Below are positions 1-9,100 of a stretch of 46,133 bases of DNA, piece after piece. The stretch is from NCBI GenBank assembly GCA_014360895.1, contig JACIWQ010000011.1, positions 1-46,133 on the forward strand, written 5' to 3'. The first letter of the stretch is position 1. Every line of letters starts with the position of its first letter. The translations under genes and the position numbers were made by a program. The notes below the pieces were generated by a model. It ran no database searches. It had not been told where the DNA came from and saw only the letters and a program-made list of their open reading frames with translations. This stretch comes from Thermoflexales bacterium. Its GTDB lineage: Bacteria > Chloroflexota > Anaerolineae > B4-G1 > DUEL01.

Positions 1-876
1 CTTCAATTCCACCAGTGCCTTGAGAACCAGGGCCTCCTGAGGGTCTACAATCAGGATCACGGCCTGTGTCGTGACCATGGCGGGCGTCGGGGTCGGCTCC
101 GCCGGTGCGGCCCCTGCGGCCGGCTGTCCTTCTCCGCCAGGGGCCGGCGTGGGCTGAGGCGCAGCGACCTGTGCCGGCGCCTGATAAGTGCCCACCCCCA
201 GAACTTCGGCGTCCTGAATGGTCAACTGAGCCACGTAGCGGGCCTGGGTGCCCTTCTCAGGGGGATATACCATAATCACCTGTCCCGTTGGCAGAAGTTC
301 CACCCGTCCATAGGTACCCTGACACAGTTGCCCTTCTCCACATTGGAGGGCCGCCCACTGATTGGGAAGGAGACTCTGAAAATCCTGGTCCAGTTCCTGG
401 ATCATCCATGAAGCCAGTACATCCACATGGTCACCCGGCTGGAGAGCCCAGGCGATGGCTCCCAACATGTCCATCGGGATGGCCACCGCGCGTTTCCCCG
501 CCGGGACCTGAAGCGCCGCGGGAGAGCCGATCGCGCCCAGGGCCTCCGCGCTGGGAGCCAGCATGCCGGGCATCAGGGGCATCCCTTGAGGAATGTCCAC
601 CCGCACGAAATACCCGATGACCTGGGCCGGGTCAGTGTAGTAGACCGGCGGCAGGTGCTGGATCGGCCAATCCTGAGCCAGAACCAGGTCGGGGGTAATA
701 GACATCCCCCGGGTCAGGTTGTTGGCGGCAACCAGGATTTTCATGACCTGAGGGACTTCGGTCGGCAGAGCTTCTTCTCCCCCTCCTCTTGGCCGCCGCA
801 GTAGGAAGACGCCGATGATCAGCGCCACGCCGATGATCAAAAGGCCTACCAGAACCAGTGTCCGCCGGCTTCCCAT
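1..876 (-). CDS. cpaB: Flp pilus assembly protein CpaB (RcpC), 3' end cut by window
   Basis: This reading frame stays open from 876 to the window edge (292 codons), so the C-terminus is missing. A good Shine-Dalgarno (AGGAGG) lies 6 nt before the ATG. The protein has one N-terminal membrane helix (about residues 5-26). A SAF-like domain follows (about 46-110, starting KILVAANNLTRG), then an RcpC/CpaB domain (about 120-235, with VPAGKRAVAIPMD and LQPGDHVDVLA), then a proline-rich linker and a further segment. In known Tad systems CpaB is a periplasmic protein that works with the CpaC secretin or, in bacteria without an outer membrane, at the cell surface. The TadE and TadG-like genes just upstream support the call. 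It has its own promoter at 989-1017. Confidence 0.88.
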   Translation of the reverse strand, partial: MGSRRTLVLVGLLIIGVALIIGVFLLRRPRGGGEEALPTEVPQVMKILVAANNLTRGMSITPDLVLAQDWPIQHLPPVYYTDPAQVIGYFVRVDIPQGMPLMPGMLAPSAEALGAIGSPAALQVPAGKRAVAIPMDMLGAIAWALQPGDHVDVLASWMIQELDQDFQSLLPNQWAALQCGEGQLCQGTYGRVELLPTGQVIMVYPPEKGTQARYVAQLTIQDAEVLGVGTYQAPAQVAAPQPTPAPGGEGQPAAGAAPAEPTPTPAMVTTQAVILIVDPQEALVLKALVELK

Positions 877-988
877 TCTGTGCCTCCTGATAGTGGGTTG
901 TGGCTGACATTTTGTGAAGAGTGACGTCTGGGGCTGACCTGTTCTTTATGGTAAGGCCCCACCCTCTGAGAAGGGATGGGATATTGAT

Positions 989-1017
989 ATGATATTCCAC
1001 TTTTCAGTAAATGTCAA
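989..1017 (-). promoter_or_regulatory. sigma70-type promoter for cpaB
   Basis: On the minus strand TTGACA (1012-1017) is separated by exactly 17 bp from TATCAT (989-994). The leader to the cpaB ATG would be about 105 nt. It lies just after the hairpin that follows the tadG-like gene, so cpaB can be transcribed apart from the upstream genes. Confidence 0.7.
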
Positions 1018-1022
1018 ATGAC

Positions 1023-1051
1023 GGAAGCGGGCGACAGGGCCGCCCGCTTCC
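1023..1051. terminator. hairpin between tadG-like gene and cpaB
   Basis: A perfect 11-bp inverted repeat (GGAAGCGGGCG and CGCCCGCTTCC) has a 7-nt loop. On the minus strand it lies 50 nt after the tadG-like stop codon and is followed by a mixed, U-containing stretch rather than a clean U-run. It may be a weak terminator or an RNA 3'-end stabiliser. Confidence 0.5.
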
Positions 1052-1100
1052 CCGATGGCGAATAACGTCTGACTGCCACCCACCGGACTCACCGGGGTGC

Positions 1101-3269
1101 CTACTCCACCAGCCGCAGGAAGATGCGTTCGTAGAGTTCGTCAAAAATCTGGTTCAGTTTCTCCGGACGGTCGGCATTCCGGTGCACTCCGCCGGTGATG
1201 CTGGCCACCGTCTCCATCAACTCAAAGTCGGCCGAATCGCCCAGGGTGATGGTGTAGATGACGATGCTGTTGTTGCGGGCCTGCTCGGCATAGTAGAGAG
1301 TGCATTCCTTCCCCTGCCGTTCGCTAGTGTTGGACGGCACGGTCAGGCCGTATTTCTGGATCAGGTTATATGTGTAGCAGGTGTTATTGGGGACCACATT
1401 GGGACGGCCGTCGGTCATCAGAATCATGATGTGGGCCGCCCCGGGCCGACCGTAGTGGCCCGACTGGGTGCTCAGCACTGCAATCCCTTGCTCAATGCCG
1501 CCGCCGATGTTGGTACCGCCACTGGCTCTCGTGCCATCCAGTTGAGCGATCACAGTGCTGGTGATCACTGAGGGGGTACAACTTTGGGGCCCCAGACGGC
1601 GCAAGCACTGCAGTTCCGAGTTAATCGTAACATCGGAGGCGTACGAAACATAGCCGATCTGGTCATATCGGTAATCCAGCATCCCGACGAACCGCTTGGC
1701 GGCCTCAACGGCGGCCCGGATGGGCTGTTCATCATCGTAGATGTCGTCCCGGCGGCGGTCCGGGTTGGGGCCGCTGTTGCAGTTGGGGGAGTAGGCGCAG
1801 GTAGACTGCCCGCAGCCACCCGGATAGCCGCCGAAGCGGGCATCGCAGGGACTGCATGCCCAGTCCGTCCGACCGTTGGAGAAAACGCCTGTCCTAGTCA
1901 CATCGGAAGGAGGCGAGCCATCCGAGCCGTTCGGATTGGTGGTGATGACGATGCGGTCCAGGGCGAAGCCGGCTCCGCCCGCCCAGATACGCAGGGTGTG
2001 CTGCGACCCGGCGGTCCAGGAGAAGGCCGTATCGTTGAGCCGTCGCCATTGCCAGGCGCTGGAACTGGCGCCGTTGTACCCGGTGCCGCGCGGGAAGCCG
2101 TCCTCGGTGGAAATCCCACCGCCATCCACATTCCAGAAAATCCGGCGGTCTATGTTCTGGGGATGAGGCCATGTGTTCCCCTGAGCCTGGCCGCGCACCC
2201 AAATGTAATAGTTGCCCGTCGTCAGAACGGTGAAATCGTAGTCCACCCGGGGGGCCGGGAAGGGGCCGCCGGGGGCGTCCATCTTGCAGTAGCACTCGGT
2301 GTACCCGGAAGCCTGGCACCGACCACTGTTCGTGACGGCCTCGTACCGGCAGGTCACGCCGTACCCAGGGGAAGCGGAGGCCGTCGTTTCGTGGTCGGAA
2401 TACGGCATATGCATAATGTAGGCTCCCCGGCTATCTCGTCCGGAAGCGCCATCGCCGCTCTCCCGTTGCATCACCCAGTAGGTGTAATACGGAACGTACA
2501 GATAGCGGTTGTACGGGTTGCTGGCCCGGGAGTACTCCTCGGCCTCAATATAATAGTACTTGTAACCGCTGTAGGTGAACTCCTGGGTAGCGCCGCAGTG
2601 GGCCGGCGGGCCGTTGGGCGGGCCGTTCCAGGGAAGAGGGTAAATCGTGCCCCCCGGATAGGGAACCCCCGATTGGGCCTGCCAGCACCCGTAGCAGATG
2701 GTGTCAAACTCCATGGAGCCGGAGCGGTCAAAAACGATGACGATATCCAGGTTGTTGATGTTTTCGGCGGTGGCGGAGGCACTGACCCAGAGGGAATCAA
2801 AGCCGACGAAGCGCATAAAGATGACCGGTACCCTCCGCCGAACGATGACCCGGATGCGGTTGGCCGTGTTGAGTTGCTGGGCGGGCGGCAGACTCATATC
2901 CCGGAAACTGGCCGTTTCCAGAATGATGACAGTATCTGCTCCCTCTCCCGATGGGCAGGTCTGCGCAGCAAGGCAGTTAATCCCCACCTGTGTCTCCGGG
3001 TCATCCGGGTCGTACCCGTTATCCCGCAGGAACTCCAGAGCACGGGTGTGGGCGGCGCTCTCCAGCGGGAGTTCCGGGGCCGCAGCCAGCGCAGCGGCGT
3101 CCACTGCCCGAACGATTTTCACCCGCTCTGAGTAATAAATCCCCAGGTCCACCGCCAGCCCGACGAAGGCCAGCAGGGTGAAAATCCCCAGTGCTACCAG
3201 AATGATACTCTGCCCATGCTGGGGGTCTTGGTAGATCAAGCGTCGGAGGGTAGCCCATATACGCCTCAT
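1101..3269 (-). CDS. TadG-like pilus protein with split vWA domain
   Basis: The 722-residue protein starts with a TadE/TadG-type segment (GQSIILVALGIFTLLAFVGLAVD), one membrane helix at about 20-42. A von Willebrand A domain follows. The metal-binding MIDAS motif is complete: D181-G-S-G-S (preceded by VIVF), Thr586 in GGTNIGGG, and Asp620 in MTDGRP. Between the first MIDAS element and the rest lies an insert of about 320 residues rich in Tyr and Cys. It contains a segment like carbohydrate-binding module families 6/35 (IEAEEYSRAS near 241, ending in FALDRIVI near 440). The start has GGAGGT 5 nt upstream. It lies 10 nt after the tadE-like gene and is probably cotranscribed with it. A surface adhesin role at the pilus is inferred. 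Confidence 0.85.
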   Translation of the reverse strand: MRRIWATLRRLIYQDPQHGQSIILVALGIFTLLAFVGLAVDLGIYYSERVKIVRAVDAAALAAAPELPLESAAHTRALEFLRDNGYDPDDPETQVGINCLAAQTCPSGEGADTVIILETASFRDMSLPPAQQLNTANRIRVIVRRRVPVIFMRFVGFDSLWVSASATAENINNLDIVIVFDRSGSMEFDTICYGCWQAQSGVPYPGGTIYPLPWNGPPNGPPAHCGATQEFTYSGYKYYYIEAEEYSRASNPYNRYLYVPYYTYWVMQRESGDGASGRDSRGAYIMHMPYSDHETTASASPGYGVTCRYEAVTNSGRCQASGYTECYCKMDAPGGPFPAPRVDYDFTVLTTGNYYIWVRGQAQGNTWPHPQNIDRRIFWNVDGGGISTEDGFPRGTGYNGASSSAWQWRRLNDTAFSWTAGSQHTLRIWAGGAGFALDRIVITTNPNGSDGSPPSDVTRTGVFSNGRTDWACSPCDARFGGYPGGCGQSTCAYSPNCNSGPNPDRRRDDIYDDEQPIRAAVEAAKRFVGMLDYRYDQIGYVSYASDVTINSELQCLRRLGPQSCTPSVITSTVIAQLDGTRASGGTNIGGGIEQGIAVLSTQSGHYGRPGAAHIMILMTDGRPNVVPNNTCYTYNLIQKYGLTVPSNTSERQGKECTLYYAEQARNNSIVIYTITLGDSADFELMETVASITGGVHRNADRPEKLNQIFDELYERIFLRLVE

Positions 3270-3279
3270 CTCGCACCTC

Positions 3280-3921
3280 CTATTGGGTCTGCCGGGCGTC
3301 CGAAACCACCCGCATCACGGAACGGGAGTAGAGGTTCAGCACCCTCGGGAGCCCCAGTGGTTCATAGTTCCAGAGCGTCCGATGCGCATAGAAGACTTCC
3401 ACCACGACCACCTGGTTGTCCAGTGCTTCATATCCTTGGGCGACCCGCTGCTGATTGATGGCGATGGTCTCATCCCGATGGCGCTCAATATTCACCTCTC
3501 TCGCCACCCGACTGTAGTCCGGGGTGATGGGAACGGTGGAGATCTCGTTGCCGGATACCAGAGTGATGGTGCCGGTGATGTACCTGACCTGCTGCCCAAT
3601 CGTTCCGTCCGCCCGAATCGGGATGCGGGTGATGATGACGCCGGTGTTCGGTTCCGGAGACGTCGTTCGGAAAAAGAAGACCTGCTGATTATTCAATCGG
3701 GTATATCCGCCGCTGGCCAGCATCCAGCGCGCGGTATCCACGTCGGTGTAACGTCCCCGGGCGGCAAAGCGGATGCCCTCCCGACAGGCCGTGTTCACGT
3801 ACAGGTAACTGCGCAGCGCAAAGGCCGTTTCCACCATCCCGATAATCAGCAGGAGCAGAAACGGGAGAACGATGGCAAACTCCACAATGCTCTGACCCCT
3901 TTGCTTTTGCTTCCTCATCAT
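3280..3921 (-). CDS. TadE-like pseudopilin
   Basis: The 213-residue protein opens MMRKQKQRGQSIVEFAIVLP, the classic TadE signature: a short basic leader, Glu at position 5 of the hydrophobic stretch, and one membrane helix. The conserved pattern continues with YVNTACREGIRFAARG. In Tad systems such minor pseudopilins are processed by a prepilin peptidase and take part in Flp pilus assembly. The frame extends upstream to 4005, but the ATG at 3921 has a strong ribosome site (GGGGGTGAA) and fits the family, so I chose it. The gene lies between a membrane-anchored protein and the vWA protein, all on one strand and probably one transcript. Confidence 0.85.
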   Translation of the reverse strand: MMRKQKQRGQSIVEFAIVLPFLLLLIIGMVETAFALRSYLYVNTACREGIRFAARGRYTDVDTARWMLASGGYTRLNNQQVFFFRTTSPEPNTGVIITRIPIRADGTIGQQVRYITGTITLVSGNEISTVPITPDYSRVAREVNIERHRDETIAINQQRVAQGYEALDNQVVVVEVFYAHRTLWNYEPLGLPRVLNLYSRSVMRVVSDARQTQ

Positions 3922-3964
3922 TTCACCCCCTTTTTCGGAAGGGACTCCTGGACTCCGACCTCCC

Positions 3965-4573
3965 CTATTGCAGCCGCTGCCCGTCCACACCGCTGATCGC
4001 CACAACCTGGACCTGGTGGCCTGCCACAGCGGTCATCACCCACTCCGGGCGGGGATCCGTTGGGCCGGTCGGTTTCAACTGAAGGGTCACTTCGGCGTCC
4101 GTGTGACGGGCCAGAAAGTCGGCCCCCCCGCTTCCCCACCAGACTTCCATTGCCTGCGGGCTATCCACCCTCCACTGGTCCTCGGCGAAGGTCGGAAGCG
4201 GATAGGGGCTGAGAGCTTCCCGGAGCATGCGGGTGCGCCCCACTTCCACCAGAAAAACCGCCAGCCGACCGGAGGAGGGGGAGTAGAAATGGATCGTCCA
4301 TACGGTCTGGGTCGGCCACATCCCCCGGGTCCGCTGCCAGTGGGCCGAAAGGGACGAGGGCAGAGCATCCGGCTGCCAGGCCCGCGCGGCCTCCTGCGCG
4401 GCCCGGTAGGCCTGCCGCGCCGTGGGCTCCAGCGGCAGAGGGATGGAGAGACCGGACGGTTTCCATCTCTCCTCCGGCCCCGCCGCCGGCCACATCAGGA
4501 GAATCGCCAGCCCCAGCGCGGCGATAAAGGCCAGCCCCAGCGTCAGCCCCCATCGGCTCCCGCCCCCTCTCAC
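3965..4573 (-). CDS. membrane-anchored protein of the Tad locus, function unknown
   Basis: The 202-residue protein starts at a GTG with GGAGG 6 nt upstream. One hydrophobic helix (about residues 9-29, LTLGLAFIAALGLAILLMW) is followed by an extracytoplasmic domain of about 170 residues without a motif I recognise. The C-terminal half (about 85-200) is rich in beta-type segments and tryptophan. Position between the secreted propeller-like protein and the TadE gene suggests a role in the same surface apparatus, by context only. Confidence 0.65.
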   Translation of the reverse strand: MRGGGSRWGLTLGLAFIAALGLAILLMWPAAGPEERWKPSGLSIPLPLEPTARQAYRAAQEAARAWQPDALPSSLSAHWQRTRGMWPTQTVWTIHFYSPSSGRLAVFLVEVGRTRMLREALSPYPLPTFAEDQWRVDSPQAMEVWWGSGGADFLARHTDAEVTLQLKPTGPTDPRPEWVMTAVAGHQVQVVAISGVDGQRLQ

Positions 4574-4666
4574 TCCCCGCCTCCTGAGAAATTCGGCCTG
4601 TGCAGGGCTATCCCGGAAATCCCGGGCGTTGCGACCGTCCGCGCGTCGCTCATCGGCCCCGTTCGG

Positions 4667-6169
4667 TCAGTGGGCATTGCGCATCACGATGGGAAGATAG
4701 ACATGGGAATAGCGGTCGTACTCGTTCCCGTCGTAGTATGTCTCCCAGTCCTCCACCCCCATCCCCTGCTGGAGATACTGGAGATACACCACATGCAGGG
4801 CATCCCCGGGCAGGAAGGGCGCCACCACCGGGCTGGCGGAGTGGAGCGGGGCGTTCTGCCCGAAACGGCGGACCTCCGCCCATTCTATAGGATCAGCGGC
4901 ACTCTCCGGAACCGTCAGCGCCTCCGTGTAGTAGATGTTGTAATCCGGGTTGTCGGTCGTCCCGTCGTTCACGTGCCACACCACCACCGGCTTCCCGTTC
5001 GCCCGAAACCCCACCGACGGGCGCAGGAATCGGGTGTACTCCACAACCGCGCCGGTGGATGTATAGGGCCTCTCCGTGCCCCAGTAGTCCCCTCCCAATT
5101 CATACCATTTTGGAGTCCCGCTGTAAGAAGGCCAGGATTGGCCGTTATCCGTAGAGCGAATGTAGGCAAGGGTGTACTTTTCACAATCTCTTTGTTCGCT
5201 CTGGCAATCCGTGTCTGTCCAGGCGTTGTTCATATCCCAGGCCACCAGCACCGTGTTGCTGAGGACGGCGATGGCCGGATTGTGGGGAGCGTAGCCCAGG
5301 GATTGCTTCACCAATCCCTGCTGCCCCACCCATCCCGATGTCGTTCGGCGCCGGTAGAAGATGAAGTAGTCATTATTTGTCCCCCAGGGCTCCGTGGCCC
5401 AGACGACGTGGACGACGCCCCCATTCCAAGCAATGGCGGGGGTGCGGGCATCATAACCGCTCTGGGATACCTGTTCGGGACTCCCTATGTTGGGAAACCA
5501 GTAATAGACGGTGCCGACGTCCTTTCCCGAGACGCGCTGATAATAAGCATAGACAAGATGAGGCACCCCGCTGTTGTCCAGCGCGATGTCCACCGAACCG
5601 TAGCCGGGATCACCGGGTGACGGGTTAACCGAAACGGCGGTATGGACAGCGCCGCAGGCGCCGCCCAGGGTGCAGAGCCGGTAGCGGATGGCCTGGAAGG
5701 TCGGGCTGTCGCAGGGGCTCTGGATGATGTAGGCGACGACGGCGGTATAGGGATTGGTGCCGGTGACCGCGACGGTGGCCCAGCGGGCGCACTCGTTGCT
5801 ATCCCCCGCGTGCACCGTCACCGGCGCGCTCCAGCCGCTGCCGGTGCTCTCCGAAGCCCAGCGCAGGTAGACGGAGCCTTTGGTAGCCCCTCCGTAGTCC
5901 TGATACGCCTCCGACCAGACGGCGACCACCCGGTCTCCGTCCGGGCTGACGGCGATGTCGGCATAGTAGGAATAGCGGGCCGGGCGGTTGGAAAGGTTGG
6001 TCGCGATGTGCAGGAAGGCCGCGCGCGGGGCGGCCAGTGCGCCGGAGAAGACCAGCGCGCCCAGCGCCCCGGCCAGGAGAGCCGCCAGCAATTTGATATA
6101 GGTGACCGTCACTTTCAAGGTGACTGTCACCTTCCCTACCTTAAGGTTGCAGCAGCAGGTCCACGCCAT
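4667..6169 (-). CDS. secreted propeller-like surface protein with YLPIVMRN C-terminus
   Basis: About 500 residues. The frame opens at 6181, but ATG 6169 overlaps the upstream stop by 29 nt and seems more likely; GTG starts at 6130 or 6112 are also possible. A long n-region precedes a signal helix (LLAALLAGALGALVFSGALA, cleavage near APRA). The body has repeated blades of sialidase/BNR flavour: ADIAVSPDGDRVVAVWSE, PAIAVLSNTVLVAWD, YIRSTDNGQSWP, PSVGFRANGKPVVVWH. This suggests a beta-propeller, but catalytic sialidase residues were not identified. The C-terminus is HVYLPIVMRNAH, the same terminal motif as the small secreted proteins at 29882, 36941 and 39139. It lies in the Tad-type gene set and is probably translationally coupled to the gene before it. 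Confidence 0.7.
   Translation of the reverse strand: MAWTCCCNLKVGKVTVTLKVTVTYIKLLAALLAGALGALVFSGALAAPRAAFLHIATNLSNRPARYSYYADIAVSPDGDRVVAVWSEAYQDYGGATKGSVYLRWASESTGSGWSAPVTVHAGDSNECARWATVAVTGTNPYTAVVAYIIQSPCDSPTFQAIRYRLCTLGGACGAVHTAVSVNPSPGDPGYGSVDIALDNSGVPHLVYAYYQRVSGKDVGTVYYWFPNIGSPEQVSQSGYDARTPAIAWNGGVVHVVWATEPWGTNNDYFIFYRRRTTSGWVGQQGLVKQSLGYAPHNPAIAVLSNTVLVAWDMNNAWTDTDCQSEQRDCEKYTLAYIRSTDNGQSWPSYSGTPKWYELGGDYWGTERPYTSTGAVVEYTRFLRPSVGFRANGKPVVVWHVNDGTTDNPDYNIYYTEALTVPESAADPIEWAEVRRFGQNAPLHSASPVVAPFLPGDALHVVYLQYLQQGMGVEDWETYYDGNEYDRYSHVYLPIVMRNAH
6100..6133. repeat. two tandem 18-bp palindromic units inside the signal-peptide region
   Basis: On the minus strand AAGGTGACAGTCACCTT is a perfect palindrome around one centre base. 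It is followed 18 bp on by a near copy (AAGTGACGGTCACCT). The pair encodes a repeated KVTVTL/KVTVTY at the protein N-terminus. Symmetric, helically spaced half-sites could be an operator, or the result of a simple duplication. Confidence 0.5.
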
Positions 6170-9100
6170 AGTTCCGCTCATCAGCGACGACGGTGACCGT
6201 CGCCGTGCCCCAGTAGAGTTGGCCGCTCACCCAGGCGGCGGCGTAGACGGTGTAGGTGCCGGGCGGGATGTTGTAGAAGTGGTACGTCCCGTCGTGGATG
6301 GTGCGGGTATGGAGGACCTGGCCGCCCTGGCTGTAGGCCCAGACGTCCACCCCGGTCAGGTATTGGGGTACACCGCCGACCAGCGCGCGCACCAGTCCAC
6401 CGATAGAGGCCGTGCCCGGCACCGGGTCCGGAATCGGCCAGTAGGTGCAGACGCTGCAACTGAGGTCGTCCAGGTAGAAGAAGGTGCCGTAGTAGTCGTT
6501 GTCGTGGGTGCCGTAGAAGTAGACCTGGACGTTCTGTCCGGCCAGGGTGGACACATCCACGCCCAGGTCGGTGAAGTCCACGCTGAAGGAGTTCCAGGTC
6601 TCGGTGACGACGCCGCCGTTCACCACGGCGACAGGGCTGCTGAGGGGATTGCCGCCGCTATCCCGCAACTGGACGTAGAGGACGTCGTCGGCGTCCGGGA
6701 TGCCGCGATAACTGCAGTCGGTGAGGCTGCCAGCGACTGCCTGCCACCCGCCCACGACCAGATGGGTGAGAGTGTAGACCTCGGTGGGAATCTGGACGGT
6801 CTGATAGAGGTAGGGGTTGAAGGGTGCGCAGACCGGGTAGGAGCCCAGGGAGGCGTGGAGCCGCATGGCGAAGGCGCCGGTATGCTGGAGGTACCCGGTC
6901 TGCTGGTAGGCGCCGAGGCCCCCGGCCTGCCAGTAGGTGAAGACGCGCTGGGGGTTCCCTTCAAACCCGCCCACCTGCAGGAGTTCGCTGCACTCCTGGA
7001 GGCCGGGCGGCTTGATTTCCCCCTCGTCCCACGGTGGAGACTCGGGCGCGCGACAGATGCCGTAGGTGACCCGGACCGGAATCCAATCCAGGTAGAAATC
7101 CCGGGCGCTATCGGAGGAGTAGGCACTGACCCGCACGCGGAAGTTGCTGTCGGAGAAGTCGGAGGCCGACCATGCCCGTCCCCAGGTGTCGGCGGGGCCG
7201 CCCAGAACGGTCGTGTGTTCGCTGGTGGTCTCATTGGAGTCCCGTTTGGTGGATGTCCAGGAACTTCCACCGTTCCAGGAGAGGTCCACGTCCATATAGT
7301 TGGTGCCGGAAGTGCTATCCAATCGCCAGTCCAGCCGAACCTCTATGCCATAGGTAATGGCGTCGGTGGGGACGTTAATGCCGTAGTTGTAGAAGATGTG
7401 GCGGTCGGCGTTGTTGCCGGTGCCGTTATCCATGCTGGCGGCGGCACATCCGCCGTCCGCATAGGCGCAGGTCGGGTTCTGCTCAAACCCGTTGTTGTCG
7501 CCGCCGGTGGTGGCGGCGTTGGCAGAGGGGTTGAGCCAGCTGGTGGTATAGACACATTGGGCGTTGACGATGACCGAGGTCAAGTTGTTGTCCTCGTCGT
7601 CTTCTTCCACATAATTCGTCGTATCCACCCGGGCGGAAATGCGGTACTGCCCCTCAGCTGGGAGCCACAGTTGGGCGGTGATGACGGTGGAGCCGTAGGG
7701 GCCGATGCCCGCGACCCACTGCTTGACGACTCCCAGTTGCCCCTGGGCCGGCAGCGGCTGGGCCAGGGTGGTGATGTAGAAGTCCACGTCAAAGATGTCG
7801 GTGGTGAGGCCCGGGGTGATGTTGGAAATCACCGCCGTCACCGTAAAGACGTTCTGGACCGGAATCCGCTGGGGGAGGTTGATGGCCGCCACAATCGTAT
7901 CCGGCCGGACGGGGCGGACGTAGAGGTCGGCGGAGTAGGCGACCAGCGTCGCCCCATTGCCGCAGGTCCCGGAGCCCGTGTGGCTTTCCAGCCGGTAGTA
8001 GCCGGCGCTCCCCAGGGGAATCTGGACCGGCAGGTCCAGGGCGTCCCAGGTGTTGGCGTCCACGTTGATGCCGGTCATCAGGACGGCGGAGGAGAGGCCG
8101 CCGGTGATGGAAGTGCGGCACCAGAGGAGCTGGTGCGGGTTGCCGGACGGCGGATGGTCGTAGAGGCTGACGGAAATCCAGTCCAGCGGCAGGACGGAGT
8201 GGGTGGAGGCGACGATATAAGGGCCGACCGCGCTCCACGTTTTGACGGCCGTGTCGGTGGGCTCGGTGGCGTCCCACTGCCGGTCCCCGTCCATATCTAT
8301 CCATGCCCGCAGATTGGCGGTGCCGGGCCGGTTGGCATAAACAGTAAGGACGGCGGTGCCGGTGTTGTCCGTCAGCGCCTCGCCGTAGCCGGGGCCGGTG
8401 CCGGAGTAGTCAAAGGAGCCGAAACTGGTGGAGTAACTGACGCGGACGTTGGGCAACACTTCGCCGGTGTCCTCGTCGGTGACCAGGACCGGCACGGTGT
8501 GCCCCCGCTCGTCCGGGAGCCGGTTGGCCGCCGTGTCAAACTGGATGTCCACCCGGTAGCGGATGGGGCGGGGGGTCGGTGTAGGCGTGGTGGGTGTCGG
8601 GGTCGTCGGCGGCTGGGTGGGGACGATGAAGGTCGGCGGGGGCCGGAAGGTCGGCGGGGGGAGATTCCCGAAGCCCACCTGGACCCCCTCGTTCAGCATT
8701 GTGACATCCGAGGAGACCCGGACGTACTGAGCGAAGGCGCGAAACAGGGGGTCTACGATTTCCACGTTGTGGACCACCCGGACCCGAACCGGGAGGCCGG
8801 GGAGGCTGGGATGGTCCAGTTGCTCCTGGGCATCAAAGGCGGGGAACCCCCAGACCTGGACCCCGAAGAAGCCAGGGGTGTTGGAGTAGGCATTAAACGT
8901 ACTGGTGGTCAGCCCCAGGGCGCTCTGGTTGATCCGCAGCCCCACAGCTTTTTCCATCGCGACCAGTTTGATCATCGCGACCCGGCGGGCGTTGTACTCG
9001 TTCACATCTTCCTGGGGGTCGCAGTTATTGCCCGGTAGCCGGTAATCGTACGGAGGGTAGATAAAGGGCGGGTTTGCGCTGAGATTGGTGCAGGGGTCCG

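Noticed and set aside
6102-9038. 978-codon plus-strand frame
   Set aside because: It lies opposite the giant TadE-like gene, has no domain, signal or ribosome site, and reflects GC-rich antisense coding.
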